Below, one piece after another: positions 36,577-44,296 of a stretch of DNA of 64,000 nucleotides (the first letter of the stretch is position 1; every line of letters begins with the position of its first letter). The DNA is taken from positions 156,566 through 220,565 of the forward strand of contig CBDUGP010000003.1 in assembly GCA_965366625.1 (NCBI GenBank), read 5' to 3'. Below the pieces are notes generated by a model, which saw only the letters and a list, made by a program, of their open reading frames with translations, ran no database searches and was not told the origin of the DNA. The position numbers and the translations under genes are program-made. Source of the stretch: JAUIJL01 sp965366625 (GTDB lineage Bacteria; Acidobacteriota; Thermoanaerobaculia; Multivoradales; J023).

Positions 36577-38496
36577 CTAACGCACTACCGGCAAAATCAA
36601 ACGTGAAGGGTAGTCCTTCGAGTGGTGGACGGCGTTGCGGGCCGCCACCCCTTCGGTTTCGTCGTAATTGTTGCCGCCCGTATTCAGATTTCGGTCGTAG
36701 CGCGGGAAATTGCTGCTCGAAACTTCTAAGCGAATTCGGTGACCGGCCTGAAAAACGTTGGCGGTGGATAGGGGACCGATTTCCAGCTCATAGACCTCGC
36801 CTTCGGTCATGAAGACCTGCTTGTCGAAACCTTCTCGATAGCGGACCCGCAAGATGGAATCGTCGAGGTTGAAGGCCCGGCCGTCGGGGTAAACGTCGAC
36901 CAATTTCACCGTGAAATCCGTGTCTTTGGCGTCGGAAGAAATGTAGAGGAGTACCCGCACCGAACCCGCCACGTCCAGGGGCTCGGTGAGTTCGTCGCTG
37001 GTGAAGACCAACACATCTTGCCGTGCTTCCACTGCCCGTTGGTCGAAGGAGCCCTCGGGCGCCCCACCCAAACAGCAAAAGTTACCGCCCCGGGTGGGCA
37101 CCGGCACTGCGGGATCGTAAATGAAGCGATCGAGCACGGCCTCGTCCGCCGCCGGATCGGAGAGCAACACACCGTTGCCCCGCAAGCCGTTGGCCTGCCC
37201 TCCGCTGCCCAAATACAGCGTCGTGGTTTCGGAATCGGCGATCGGCCAATCGTCGGCCTCACGCCATTCGTTGGAACCCATGCTGAAATAGCGCACCCGC
37301 GGCTCGCCGGCATCGTAGGTCGCAGCCTGCTCGGTCGAAACCGGTTTGGTGAAACGATCGAGGAAGTCGAACACGATGTCGTCGAAGCCGAATTCCACCC
37401 CGCCCATTTCCATCTCGCCGACCACCGTCGGATCTTTGAGGCGGTATTGGGCGCAGTGCAAGGTCGGCGCAATGACCATATATTGCTGATCGCGGACCTC
37501 CGGCTCGGCTTTCGTGCGCACATGCTCGTAAAGGGCCAAATTCGGCCCCACCGATAGGTCGAACCAAGAATTCACCCACAGGGCGGGCACGTGGAAAGGC
37601 TCGTCGTCGTGGTAGAGCCCACCTTTGTACCAGTCCTTGTGATCGGGATTCCTCTGGACCAGGTCCGAATAAACACCCGGAGGACCGTCGATGTTCTTCA
37701 TAAAGTCCATGATCGGTAAGTGCCAAAGGGCTTTATCCCAATCTACGGAGGGCATTCGGGGCGCTAGATCAAAATATTTGGCCAATCGGATGCGGTCTTC
37801 CTGCGACAGATCCTTTGGCAGCATGGGCCGTTGCATATTCTGGTTGCCATAGAGCCAAGCCGCCATGGGCATTTGCATGGCACCGCCGCGGTAGAAATTG
37901 CCGTGCTCATAGAACGGGCCCATCCGTCCGATGCCGGCTCCCTGGGCCATGGGCACAGCCGCCGCGTGGGCTGGGTGGTCCATGGCCGCCAACCCCATCT
38001 GCCACTCCGCCGTCGACGAGCAGCCCAAAGTCGCCACCCTACCGTTCGACCATGGTTGCTCGGCGATCCAGGTCAGAGCGTCGTAACCGTCGGTGCGCGG
38101 AAAACCCAGAATCTCCCATTCTCCTTCCGAGAAAAACTTGCCGCGCTCGTTTTGCACCACAAAGGCATAGCCCTTTTCGATCGCGTCGAGGGCATACTTC
38201 AGCATGGCGTTGGGCCGGTTGGGATTCGAGCCACGCAGGCGGCTGAAGTTATAAGGGGTGCGCCAGAAAATGGTGGGAAAGGGCCCGTCGATGTTTTTCG
38301 GAGTGTAAATGTCGGTCGCAAGTCGCACACCGTCACGCATCGGTACCATTACCATTTGCTCGACCTTGGCCGAGCTTTCGAGGTCGGCACGGCGGACCTC
38401 GTCCGTCACCCGATGAATTTGGCCCGGGGCAGAACCCACGACCATGAAACTAAGAGTCAAAAAGGCGACCCAAACCGAAGCGCGATAAACCATCAT
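36577..38496 (-). CDS. CocE/NonD family (S15 type) secreted hydrolase
   Basis: A 639-residue alpha/beta hydrolase of the X-Pro dipeptidyl-peptidase S15 / cocaine-esterase type. A signal peptide is present (VWVAFLTLSFMVVGSAPGQ). The early MVPMRDGVRLATDIYTP strand is typical. The nucleophile elbow reads TLGCSSTAEWQ, where the Ser in GCSS replaces the more common GxSYxG context. The C-terminal jelly-roll domain (VAGSVRVLLYISSDAKDTDFTVKLVDVYPDG) is complete. It probably cleaves acyl esters or dipeptides outside the cytoplasm; the substrate is unknown. Start at 38496 (ATGATG, first codon chosen) follows AAGGAG. It diverges from the thioesterase gene and converges with the propeller kinase. Confidence 0.88.
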   Translation of the reverse strand: MMVYRASVWVAFLTLSFMVVGSAPGQIHRVTDEVRRADLESSAKVEQMVMVPMRDGVRLATDIYTPKNIDGPFPTIFWRTPYNFSRLRGSNPNRPNAMLKYALDAIEKGYAFVVQNERGKFFSEGEWEILGFPRTDGYDALTWIAEQPWSNGRVATLGCSSTAEWQMGLAAMDHPAHAAAVPMAQGAGIGRMGPFYEHGNFYRGGAMQMPMAAWLYGNQNMQRPMLPKDLSQEDRIRLAKYFDLAPRMPSVDWDKALWHLPIMDFMKNIDGPPGVYSDLVQRNPDHKDWYKGGLYHDDEPFHVPALWVNSWFDLSVGPNLALYEHVRTKAEPEVRDQQYMVIAPTLHCAQYRLKDPTVVGEMEMGGVEFGFDDIVFDFLDRFTKPVSTEQAATYDAGEPRVRYFSMGSNEWREADDWPIADSETTTLYLGSGGQANGLRGNGVLLSDPAADEAVLDRFIYDPAVPVPTRGGNFCCLGGAPEGSFDQRAVEARQDVLVFTSDELTEPLDVAGSVRVLLYISSDAKDTDFTVKLVDVYPDGRAFNLDDSILRVRYREGFDKQVFMTEGEVYELEIGPLSTANVFQAGHRIRLEVSSSNFPRYDRNLNTGGNNYDETEGVAARNAVHHSKDYPSRLILPVVR

Positions 38497-38644
38497 TTTC
38501 TCCTTGGATATTGGCCCCCCCGAGTATGCACCAATCGCCGGCCCTCTGCATCCGTCGGCTTCTACTCGGGACCCAAGGGCATCGCGATCCGCTAATCTAC
38601 GGGTCATCGAACAGCCCCTGCCGAACCTTCGAATCGAGACATCC

Positions 38645-39100
38645 ATGAACGAGCATCACTATCGCGCCCTTGAATCCATGTACCACGTGGCCCCGATCAA
38701 CACCTTCTATCGGCCGACGATCCAGATTGCAGATCGACGGGCGGAGATTCAGATCGAGGTTGGCGAACAGCTGTGCCACGCCGGCGGCGCCGTGCACGGC
38801 TCGGTCTATTTCAAAATGTTGGACGACGCGGCCTTTTTCGCCGCGAGTTCCATCGAAACCGAAGTGTTCGTGCTCACCACCAGCTTCACCACCTACCTCA
38901 CCCGTCCCATTTCGTCGGGATGCATGCGCTCCGTGGGCAGCGTCGCCCACACGAATCGCAGCCAGATTCTGGCGGAAGCCGTCGTGTACGATGGCGAGGG
39001 CCGAGGGATCGGCCGCGGAAACGGTCTCTTCGTGCGCAGCAAGAGGCTCCTGAGGGAGACTCCGGGTTACAAATTGCCCCCTGAGGCGGTGAAATCCTAG
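38645..39100 (+). CDS. PaaI-type hot-dog thioesterase
   Basis: A 151-residue hot-dog protein. The active-site helix region is CHAGGAVHGSVYFKMLDDAAFFAASS, fitting the HGGx-(x)-LxDxAxxxA pattern of PaaI/YigI-like acyl-CoA thioesterases. The LTTSFTTYLTRPISSGCMRSVGSVAHTNRSQILAEAVVYD strands complete the fold (quoted in part by type). It hydrolyses acyl- or aryl-CoA in the cytoplasm; the substrate is unknown. ATG at 38645 was chosen over an upstream TTG because the added residues have no similarity to the family. It diverges from the S15 hydrolase gene; RAYT-like copy 2 begins 50 bases downstream. Confidence 0.85.
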   Translation: MNEHHYRALESMYHVAPINTFYRPTIQIADRRAEIQIEVGEQLCHAGGAVHGSVYFKMLDDAAFFAASSIETEVFVLTTSFTTYLTRPISSGCMRSVGSVAHTNRSQILAEAVVYDGEGRGIGRGNGLFVRSKRLLRETPGYKLPPEAVKS

Positions 39101-39117
39101 TTTTTTTCGCTGAAACG

Positions 39118-40167
39118 CAGAATTGAAGCGTCGTTTTGCGTCCAAGTCCCTTGTGGGACATCCATTACGAATTTTCAGCCGTCCTCAGCACGTTGTGTCT
39201 GAGATCACCCAAGTCACATTTCAACACCGGTCCTTAATGCGACCCGGGCTGCGCCTCAACGCCTTGATCGTCGGAGCCTTGGCGCGAGCCCAGGAACTCT
39301 ATCCCGTCAAGCTACACGCCTTCATCTGTCTCTCCACCCATCTCCACGTCTTGGCCACCTTTTCCGACGCCGCCCAGATGGCCAATTTCATGCGCCACTT
39401 CACCGGCAAGATCTCCAAGGAGATCGGTTTCGAATACGATTGGCAGAAATCCGTCTTTCCGGAAAGATACAAACACGTGGAGCTGTCCCAAGAGCCTGCG
39501 GTCGAGTTCGCGCGCCTGCGCTATATCTTGAGAAATTCTTGTAAAGAGGGTCTTGTTTCATCACCGCTGGATTGGCCCGGGGTGTCGTCCACGGAAGCCT
39601 TGATCACCGGCGAGCCCATGCACGGGACCTGGATCGATCGCACCGCCCTGTCCAAGGCTCGCAGTCGAGGAAAAGACTTCGTTGAAGACGATTTTGCCCA
39701 TCCCAAGACCCTACATCTCGAGCCTCTGCCGTCTCTGGCATACTTATCGTCTCGCCAATATCGAGACTTGATCGTCGACATGGTGCGTCAAATCGAGCAG
39801 GAAACTCTTCTTCAGCATCAGGAAGAGGGCACCGTGCCCTTGGGCGTTGAGGCGATCTTGAGCCGGGATCCACACAAGCGTCCGGAGCAAGTCCCGAGAT
39901 CACCTCGTCCATGGTTTCACGCCCTCAGCCGCCAGATGCGAAAGGCGATGCGAGACGCGTTGACTTGGATAGTGGCTGCCTATCGGCAAGCGGCAGCGCG
40001 GTTCAAACAAGGAGAATTCGACGTCGAATTCCCCGAGGGGACCTTCCCACCCCCGCGTCCTTTCGTAAGTGTCACGCGTCTTCCCCTCCTAGAGCCGGGA
40101 TAGTCGTCCCCCTCCACCGTGTCCGTGGCCTTACATGATTAGAAGCTCGCCGCCCACTTGGTGGGGA
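39118..40167 (+). mobile_element. Dispersed repeat unit carrying the RAYT-like gene, copy 2
   Basis: A 1050-bp stretch colinear with 3921-4994, starting at CAGAATT and ending near CCACTTGGTGG (40154-40164). It differs in length only by the 24-bp duplication in copy 1 plus two compensating single-base shifts in the non-coding ends. The ends have no terminal inverted repeats. Confidence 0.6.
39153..40103 (+). CDS. RAYT-like HUH/Y1 transposase, copy 2
   Basis: A 316-residue paralogue of the gene at 3957. The HUH motif reads CLSTHLHVLA, and the RYILRNSCKEGL block carries the likely nucleophilic Tyr region. It is colinear with copy 1 apart from the eight-residue duplication there, with many conservative substitutions, so the two are old rather than recent copies. 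GTG at 39153 is the shared start (MGHPLR). Retention of the catalytic motif in both copies after divergence argues that they are still under selection. It is followed by a 9-bp perfect hairpin (40169-40195) that copy 1 lacks. Confidence 0.85.
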   Translation: MGHPLRIFSRPQHVVSEITQVTFQHRSLMRPGLRLNALIVGALARAQELYPVKLHAFICLSTHLHVLATFSDAAQMANFMRHFTGKISKEIGFEYDWQKSVFPERYKHVELSQEPAVEFARLRYILRNSCKEGLVSSPLDWPGVSSTEALITGEPMHGTWIDRTALSKARSRGKDFVEDDFAHPKTLHLEPLPSLAYLSSRQYRDLIVDMVRQIEQETLLQHQEEGTVPLGVEAILSRDPHKRPEQVPRSPRPWFHALSRQMRKAMRDALTWIVAAYRQAAARFKQGEFDVEFPEGTFPPPRPFVSVTRLPLLEPG

Positions 40168-40450
40168 AGGGGAAGCTTTGTCTTCGAGCTTCCCCTCGAT
40201 CAGCGAATGACGCTTGCGAAACCAAGTCTTCGCTTACCCCAAGAAGGTCGCATGACACCTTTCGAAGGTAGCTTCGTGTACCTATCCGCTTGCCTCGGAG
40301 GGTTTTGACTTCGTCTTTTCCTCTCGCCGGCGGTTTCAAGTTGCATCCTGGGGATCGCCGCTGATCTCATCAGGCCACCACTTTGCGTTTTGGCCCGCCC
40401 CCTTCGGCCCGGTCGTTCGGATCAGCTGTTTTCTTTTTGGAGATTCGCCG
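40104..40450. other. Intergenic region after RAYT-like copy 2, with hairpin
   Basis: About 350 bases with no gene. They include the tail of the dispersed repeat, a small CCACTTGGTGG inverted repeat (40154-40164), and a perfect 9-bp stem-loop (GGGGAAGCT at 40169-40177 with AGCTTCCCC at 40187-40195) that could be a REP-like target or a terminator. The promoter of the downstream barrel gene should lie in the last 200 bases; I see no clear consensus. Confidence 0.6.
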
Positions 40451-42640
40451 ATGTTTCGACGCTTTCTATGGCTACCGCTCGCCCTTTTCTTCTGTTTTAC
40501 CTCCGTAGCCACCGCGGTGCTGGGGTCCGAGGATTCGCCCATGGACCGGCCCAGCCTCAAGGCCGCCCCTGCTCCGTCCACCCCAGCCATCGATGGCGAG
40601 GTGCTGTCGGACCCCGCTTGGTCGGGCCTCAAAGCAGCCACCGGATTTGTCCAAACTACTCCCGACGAGGGACGAGCCGCGACCGAAAAAACCGAGGTCT
40701 TCGTCACCTTTGACGACCAAACCCTATTCGTCGGCGTGATCTGCCATGACCGAGAGCCGGATCGCATCATCATCTCCGACAGTCGTCGGGACGCCTCGCT
40801 GGACGAAACCGACAGCTTTCAGGTGATCTTCGACACCTTTGGTGACAGCCAGTCGGGATTCGTATTCGGCACCAATCCTGCCGGCATCCAATACGACGGC
40901 CAAGTGGCGCGTGACGGCGAAGGCTCGATCGGTACCACCGGCGGATTTAATTTGAATTGGGACGGTGCCTGGCAGGTGGCGAGCCGTGTCTTCGACGGCG
41001 GTTGGAGCGCCGAGATGGCGATACCGTTTCGCACCCTGCGCTTCCCCGCCGGCAGCCCCCAAGCTTGGGGACTCAACTTCCAGCGCAATATCCGACGCCG
41101 CAACGAGCGAGCTTTTTGGGCGCCGTTGCCGCTGCAATTTGGCCTGACCCGGGTTTCTTTGGCCGGCCGTTTGACCGACCTTGAAGTTCCGCGGCAGCGC
41201 CTGTTGCAAATCACACCCTATGTGCTGGCAGCTGCCGAAGAGGGACCGGCAATCGACGGCACCGATACCGAAACCGAATTCGGCTTTGACTTGAAGTACG
41301 GCCTGACCCCGAGCTTGACCCTCGACGCCACCTACAACACCGACTTCGCCCAGGTGGAAGCGGACGTCCAGCAGATCAACCTCGACCGCTTCAACCTCTT
41401 CTTTCCCGAAAAGCGACCGTTTTTTCTGGAAAACGCGGGCGCCTTCAGCGTCGGTGTGCCTCAGGAAGTGGAACTCTTCTTCAGTCGGCGCATCGGCATC
41501 GGGCCGAACGGCGAAAATATTCCGATCCTCGGCGGACTGCGGCTCTCCGGTAAAGCCGACCGCACCAACGTCGGCCTGCTCTACATGGGTACCGACGAGG
41601 TTCGAGGGGTACGTTCCGAGGACGAATTCGGGGTCGTTCGGCTGAGCCGAGATCTCGGCCAGAAATCCTCCGTGGGTATGATCTTCACCAGCCGGGAAGG
41701 CCAAGCCTCCGGTGACACCAACCGGACCTACGGAATCGATGGGCGGTGGGGTATCGGTCAGAAGGTCGAGATCAAGGGTTTTGCCGCCCGCACCGACACG
41801 CCCGGCATCGAGGACGACGATCACGCATTCCGGGTCGGGGCCCGATACGACTCGGAACGGCTGCTCTCCGAAGTCAACTACACCGAGGTCGGCGAAGGTT
41901 TCAATCCGGAGGTGGGATTCCTATCTCGACGGGGATTCCGCAAGGCCGACGGTGTGGCCTTGGTCCGCTATCGGCCCGAGAATTGGTTGGGGTTGCAGGA
42001 GCTGCGACCCCACATTTCTTACCGTGGTTTCTGGGATTTCGACGGTTTTCAAGAAACCGGTTATATCCACATCGACAACCATTGGGAGTGGAAAAACGGC
42101 CACGAGGTGCACACGGGCATCAACTTCACCAAAGAAGGCATCAAGGAACCGTTCGAGATCTTCCCGGGTGTGATCGTGCCCGCCGGCACTTACGATCATC
42201 ATGAGTTTCAGCTGGTGGCTTTCAGCAATCGAGGAGCGGCGGTGAGCGCCGAAATGGGTTTAACCGTCGGCGGCTTCTTCGGTGGGGATCGGGTCGCGGT
42301 CAGCCCCTCGATCGCCTTTCGACGGGGCGAAAAGCTCAACGGCGAGCTGGCCTGGAGCCACAACAACATCGACCTACCGGGCGGCTCCTTTGAAACCGAC
42401 CTCGGGCGATTAAGGCTCGCTTATTCGTTCAGTCCGAAAGTCTTCATCGACGGCCTGGTGCAATACAACGATCGCCGCGACCAATGGTCGTCGAATATCC
42501 GATTCGGTTGGCGACGGGATGCGGGCACCGGTTTCTACGTGGTTTATAACGACATCCAGGAAATCGGCATGGGAGCCGGGGATCCCCAGCGCAAGCTGAT
42601 CATCAAATACAGCCGCCTGCTCGACCTGTTCAAAGGTTAG
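40451..42640 (+). CDS. CBM9-like domain plus DUF5916 outer-membrane beta-barrel protein
   Basis: A 729-residue protein with a signal peptide (FLWLPLALFFCFTSVATAV). Residues about 40-230 form a carbohydrate-binding family 9-like domain (PAIDGEVLSDPAWSG, VFVTFDDQTLFVGVICHD, GGWSAEMAIPFRTLRFP). The rest is the DUF5916 region with many alternating aromatic strands of a beta-barrel; the family marker FNLFFPEKRPFFLENAGAF is intact. Such proteins are outer-membrane proteins common in Acidobacteriota and Bacteroidota, suspected to act in glycan or peptide handling, but with no proven function. It converges with and overlaps the transporter gene by four bases. Confidence 0.88.
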   Translation: MFRRFLWLPLALFFCFTSVATAVLGSEDSPMDRPSLKAAPAPSTPAIDGEVLSDPAWSGLKAATGFVQTTPDEGRAATEKTEVFVTFDDQTLFVGVICHDREPDRIIISDSRRDASLDETDSFQVIFDTFGDSQSGFVFGTNPAGIQYDGQVARDGEGSIGTTGGFNLNWDGAWQVASRVFDGGWSAEMAIPFRTLRFPAGSPQAWGLNFQRNIRRRNERAFWAPLPLQFGLTRVSLAGRLTDLEVPRQRLLQITPYVLAAAEEGPAIDGTDTETEFGFDLKYGLTPSLTLDATYNTDFAQVEADVQQINLDRFNLFFPEKRPFFLENAGAFSVGVPQEVELFFSRRIGIGPNGENIPILGGLRLSGKADRTNVGLLYMGTDEVRGVRSEDEFGVVRLSRDLGQKSSVGMIFTSREGQASGDTNRTYGIDGRWGIGQKVEIKGFAARTDTPGIEDDDHAFRVGARYDSERLLSEVNYTEVGEGFNPEVGFLSRRGFRKADGVALVRYRPENWLGLQELRPHISYRGFWDFDGFQETGYIHIDNHWEWKNGHEVHTGINFTKEGIKEPFEIFPGVIVPAGTYDHHEFQLVAFSNRGAAVSAEMGLTVGGFFGGDRVAVSPSIAFRRGEKLNGELAWSHNNIDLPGGSFETDLGRLRLAYSFSPKVFIDGLVQYNDRRDQWSSNIRFGWRRDAGTGFYVVYNDIQEIGMGAGDPQRKLIIKYSRLLDLFKG

Positions 42641-43533
42641 TCGGCCGTCACACGGATGGCGGCGTCCGGAACCTTTGGGCTGACACTGCCCGCCAGCGAC
42701 AAAGCACCGATACCGAGCAGCACACAGCCCACCCCGGTCCATTGAATCGGCGACAGCAATTCGTCGAACATCAGGCGTCCCCAGAGCACCGTCAGCATCG
42801 GCTGCATCAACAGTAGCACCGAGGTCTCGAGGGCCGGCAGACGTGGCAGAGCGCGGGTGATCAACAGCCAACCGAAGACCTGGGACATCATGGCCAATGC
42901 CACCAGCCAGCCGTGGGCCGGCCAATGGGGAGCGGGGTCAAAGTCGCCCAGGACCAAGCCGAAGAAGAGGCTGGCCACCGCCGCCCCAAAGGTGGCGTCC
43001 AACAGCGGCCCGACGGGAGAGCCCTGAGACCGCCCGGAAGCGCGCAACATCATCAAATAGGCGGTATAAGCCAGGGCGGTCAGCACGCCGAAGATCACCC
43101 CACGCGACGGGTCGGCACCGTAGGCGTCACTACGCCCCAATCCCGAAACCAAAATCACGCCGGTGAACACCACCGGGATCAAGGCCAAAGCCCAGCGGGT
43201 TGGGCGCTCGCCGTGGAGCCACCAGGCCATTAAACCGACGAAAATCACCTGGGTATTGCCCATCACCGTCGCCAGACCGGTGCGGATGTGGTCGATGGCG
43301 TGGTGCCAAAAAATCAGGTCGACCCCCAGCATCGCTCCGGCGGCCACCGCCACCCCTCGGTCCCTGGCCGATCTACCGTCGGCCGAGCGCCATCGGTTGA
43401 TGATGAAAAGTACCGGCAGGGCATAGAAGGAACGAAAGAACGCCGCGGTAATCGGCTCAACACTCGCGAGCCGCACGAAAACCGCAGAAAACGAAATTAG
43501 GAAGACGCCGAAGGCGGCTGCTAAATGGATCAA
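42637..43533 (-). CDS. EamA/DMT family transporter
   Basis: A 298-residue inner-membrane protein with about ten predicted TM helices in two EamA repeats (AAAFGVFLISFSAVFVRLASVEPITAAFFR; LFFGLVLGDF...; LPALETSVLLLMQPMLTVLWGRLMFDE). It is a drug/metabolite-type exporter of unknown substrate. The start is TTG at 43533 with no clear ribosome binding site. The 3' end overlaps the convergent DUF5916 gene. An intergenic region of about 210 bases upstream is shared with the BlaI operon. Confidence 0.88.
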   Translation of the reverse strand: MIHLAAAFGVFLISFSAVFVRLASVEPITAAFFRSFYALPVLFIINRWRSADGRSARDRGVAVAAGAMLGVDLIFWHHAIDHIRTGLATVMGNTQVIFVGLMAWWLHGERPTRWALALIPVVFTGVILVSGLGRSDAYGADPSRGVIFGVLTALAYTAYLMMLRASGRSQGSPVGPLLDATFGAAVASLFFGLVLGDFDPAPHWPAHGWLVALAMMSQVFGWLLITRALPRLPALETSVLLLMQPMLTVLWGRLMFDELLSPIQWTGVGCVLLGIGALSLAGSVSPKVPDAAIRVTAD

Positions 43534-43687
43534 GGGCGAATCTCGTGGATCGGAAATGGCGGGAAGATAGGCGGAAGGATAGGCGGTGAGCCGCAGTGCA
43601 GCTTAGCGACCCCTAGGATTCTCGGTCAATCGATACTTCCGGTTCAGACCTCACTCAACCCGGCAGAATTCCAAGTCGTCAAGATAT

Positions 43688-43717
43688 TACACTTGTAGTA
43701 CAAACTACATCTGTAGT
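43688..43717 (+). promoter_or_regulatory. BlaI/MecI-type operator: three overlapping dyads
   Basis: TACA-CT-TGTA (43688-43697), TGTAGT-ACAA-ACTACA (43694-43709) and ACTACA-TC-TGTAGT (43704-43717) are perfect overlapping palindromes. TGTAGT/ACTACA is the kind of half-site bound by BlaI/MecI repressors. They lie 31 bases before the blaI-like start, so autoregulation is the natural reading. A TAGTATAT sequence overlapping the last dyad may be the -10 box. Confidence 0.85.
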
Positions 43718-43747
43718 ATATTGACGCCAACGGAGGCGATAATACCG

Positions 43748-44296
43748 ATGGCACCAAGAAACAAGACCCCAGACAACGATATCCAAGGCAACGATATCCA
43801 AGGCGAGGCTCCAAAAGCCGGCGACGCGACGTCCGAAATCCTCGAAGATCCGCTCAAGCTCTACACCGTTCCCCGCCATGACATTTCAAGAGCAGAACTC
43901 GATCTGCTGAAAATCTTGTGGCACCGCGGGAAGCTGAGCGCCCGCGAGGTGCACGAGGCCGCCTTAGACAATACAGGGTGGGCCTACACCACCACCCGGA
44001 CCACCCTCGACCGCATGGTCAAAAAAGGTCTCCTGCACCGCAAGCCGTACCATCGCCTCTACCTCTACTCCGCCGCGGTGGGCAAGGTCGCCACCATGGC
44101 CCGCTTGGTGAAGGAATTCGCCGAGCGCGTTCTCGAGCTCGACAGCTTGCCCGTCGCCGCCCTGTTTTCCCACAGCGATGTTTTGAACGAGCAAGAGCTG
44201 GCAGAACTCGAAGTGGCCCTTGCCCAAGCCGACTGGAACGGCACCGACGGCACCGACGACAGGGCCGACACCACCGATCCGGAGGAGCGATCATGA
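43748..44296 (+). CDS. BlaI/MecI-family transcriptional repressor
   Basis: A 182-residue winged-helix repressor. Core: ISRAELDLLKILWHRGKLSAREVHEAA, then TTTRTTLDRMVKKGLLHRK, the recognition helix and wing. It is longer than a typical BlaI of about 125 residues, with a 40-residue N-terminal extension containing an NDIQG duplication (15-bp DNA repeat) and an acidic C-terminus. It should bind the triple-dyad operator just upstream. In the BlaR1 paradigm the repressor is inactivated by cleavage through the partner membrane protease, and here the next gene is an M56 protease. ATG at 43748 follows GGAGG. Its TGA overlaps the next ATG (ATGA). Confidence 0.92.
   Translation: MAPRNKTPDNDIQGNDIQGEAPKAGDATSEILEDPLKLYTVPRHDISRAELDLLKILWHRGKLSAREVHEAALDNTGWAYTTTRTTLDRMVKKGLLHRKPYHRLYLYSAAVGKVATMARLVKEFAERVLELDSLPVAALFSHSDVLNEQELAELEVALAQADWNGTDGTDDRADTTDPEERS
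43775..43804. repeat. 15-bp x 2 in-frame tandem repeat in the BlaI-like gene
   Basis: AACGATATCCAAGGC occurs twice in a row (43775-43789, 43790-43804) and encodes the NDIQGNDIQG duplication in the N-terminal extension. Confidence 0.95.
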
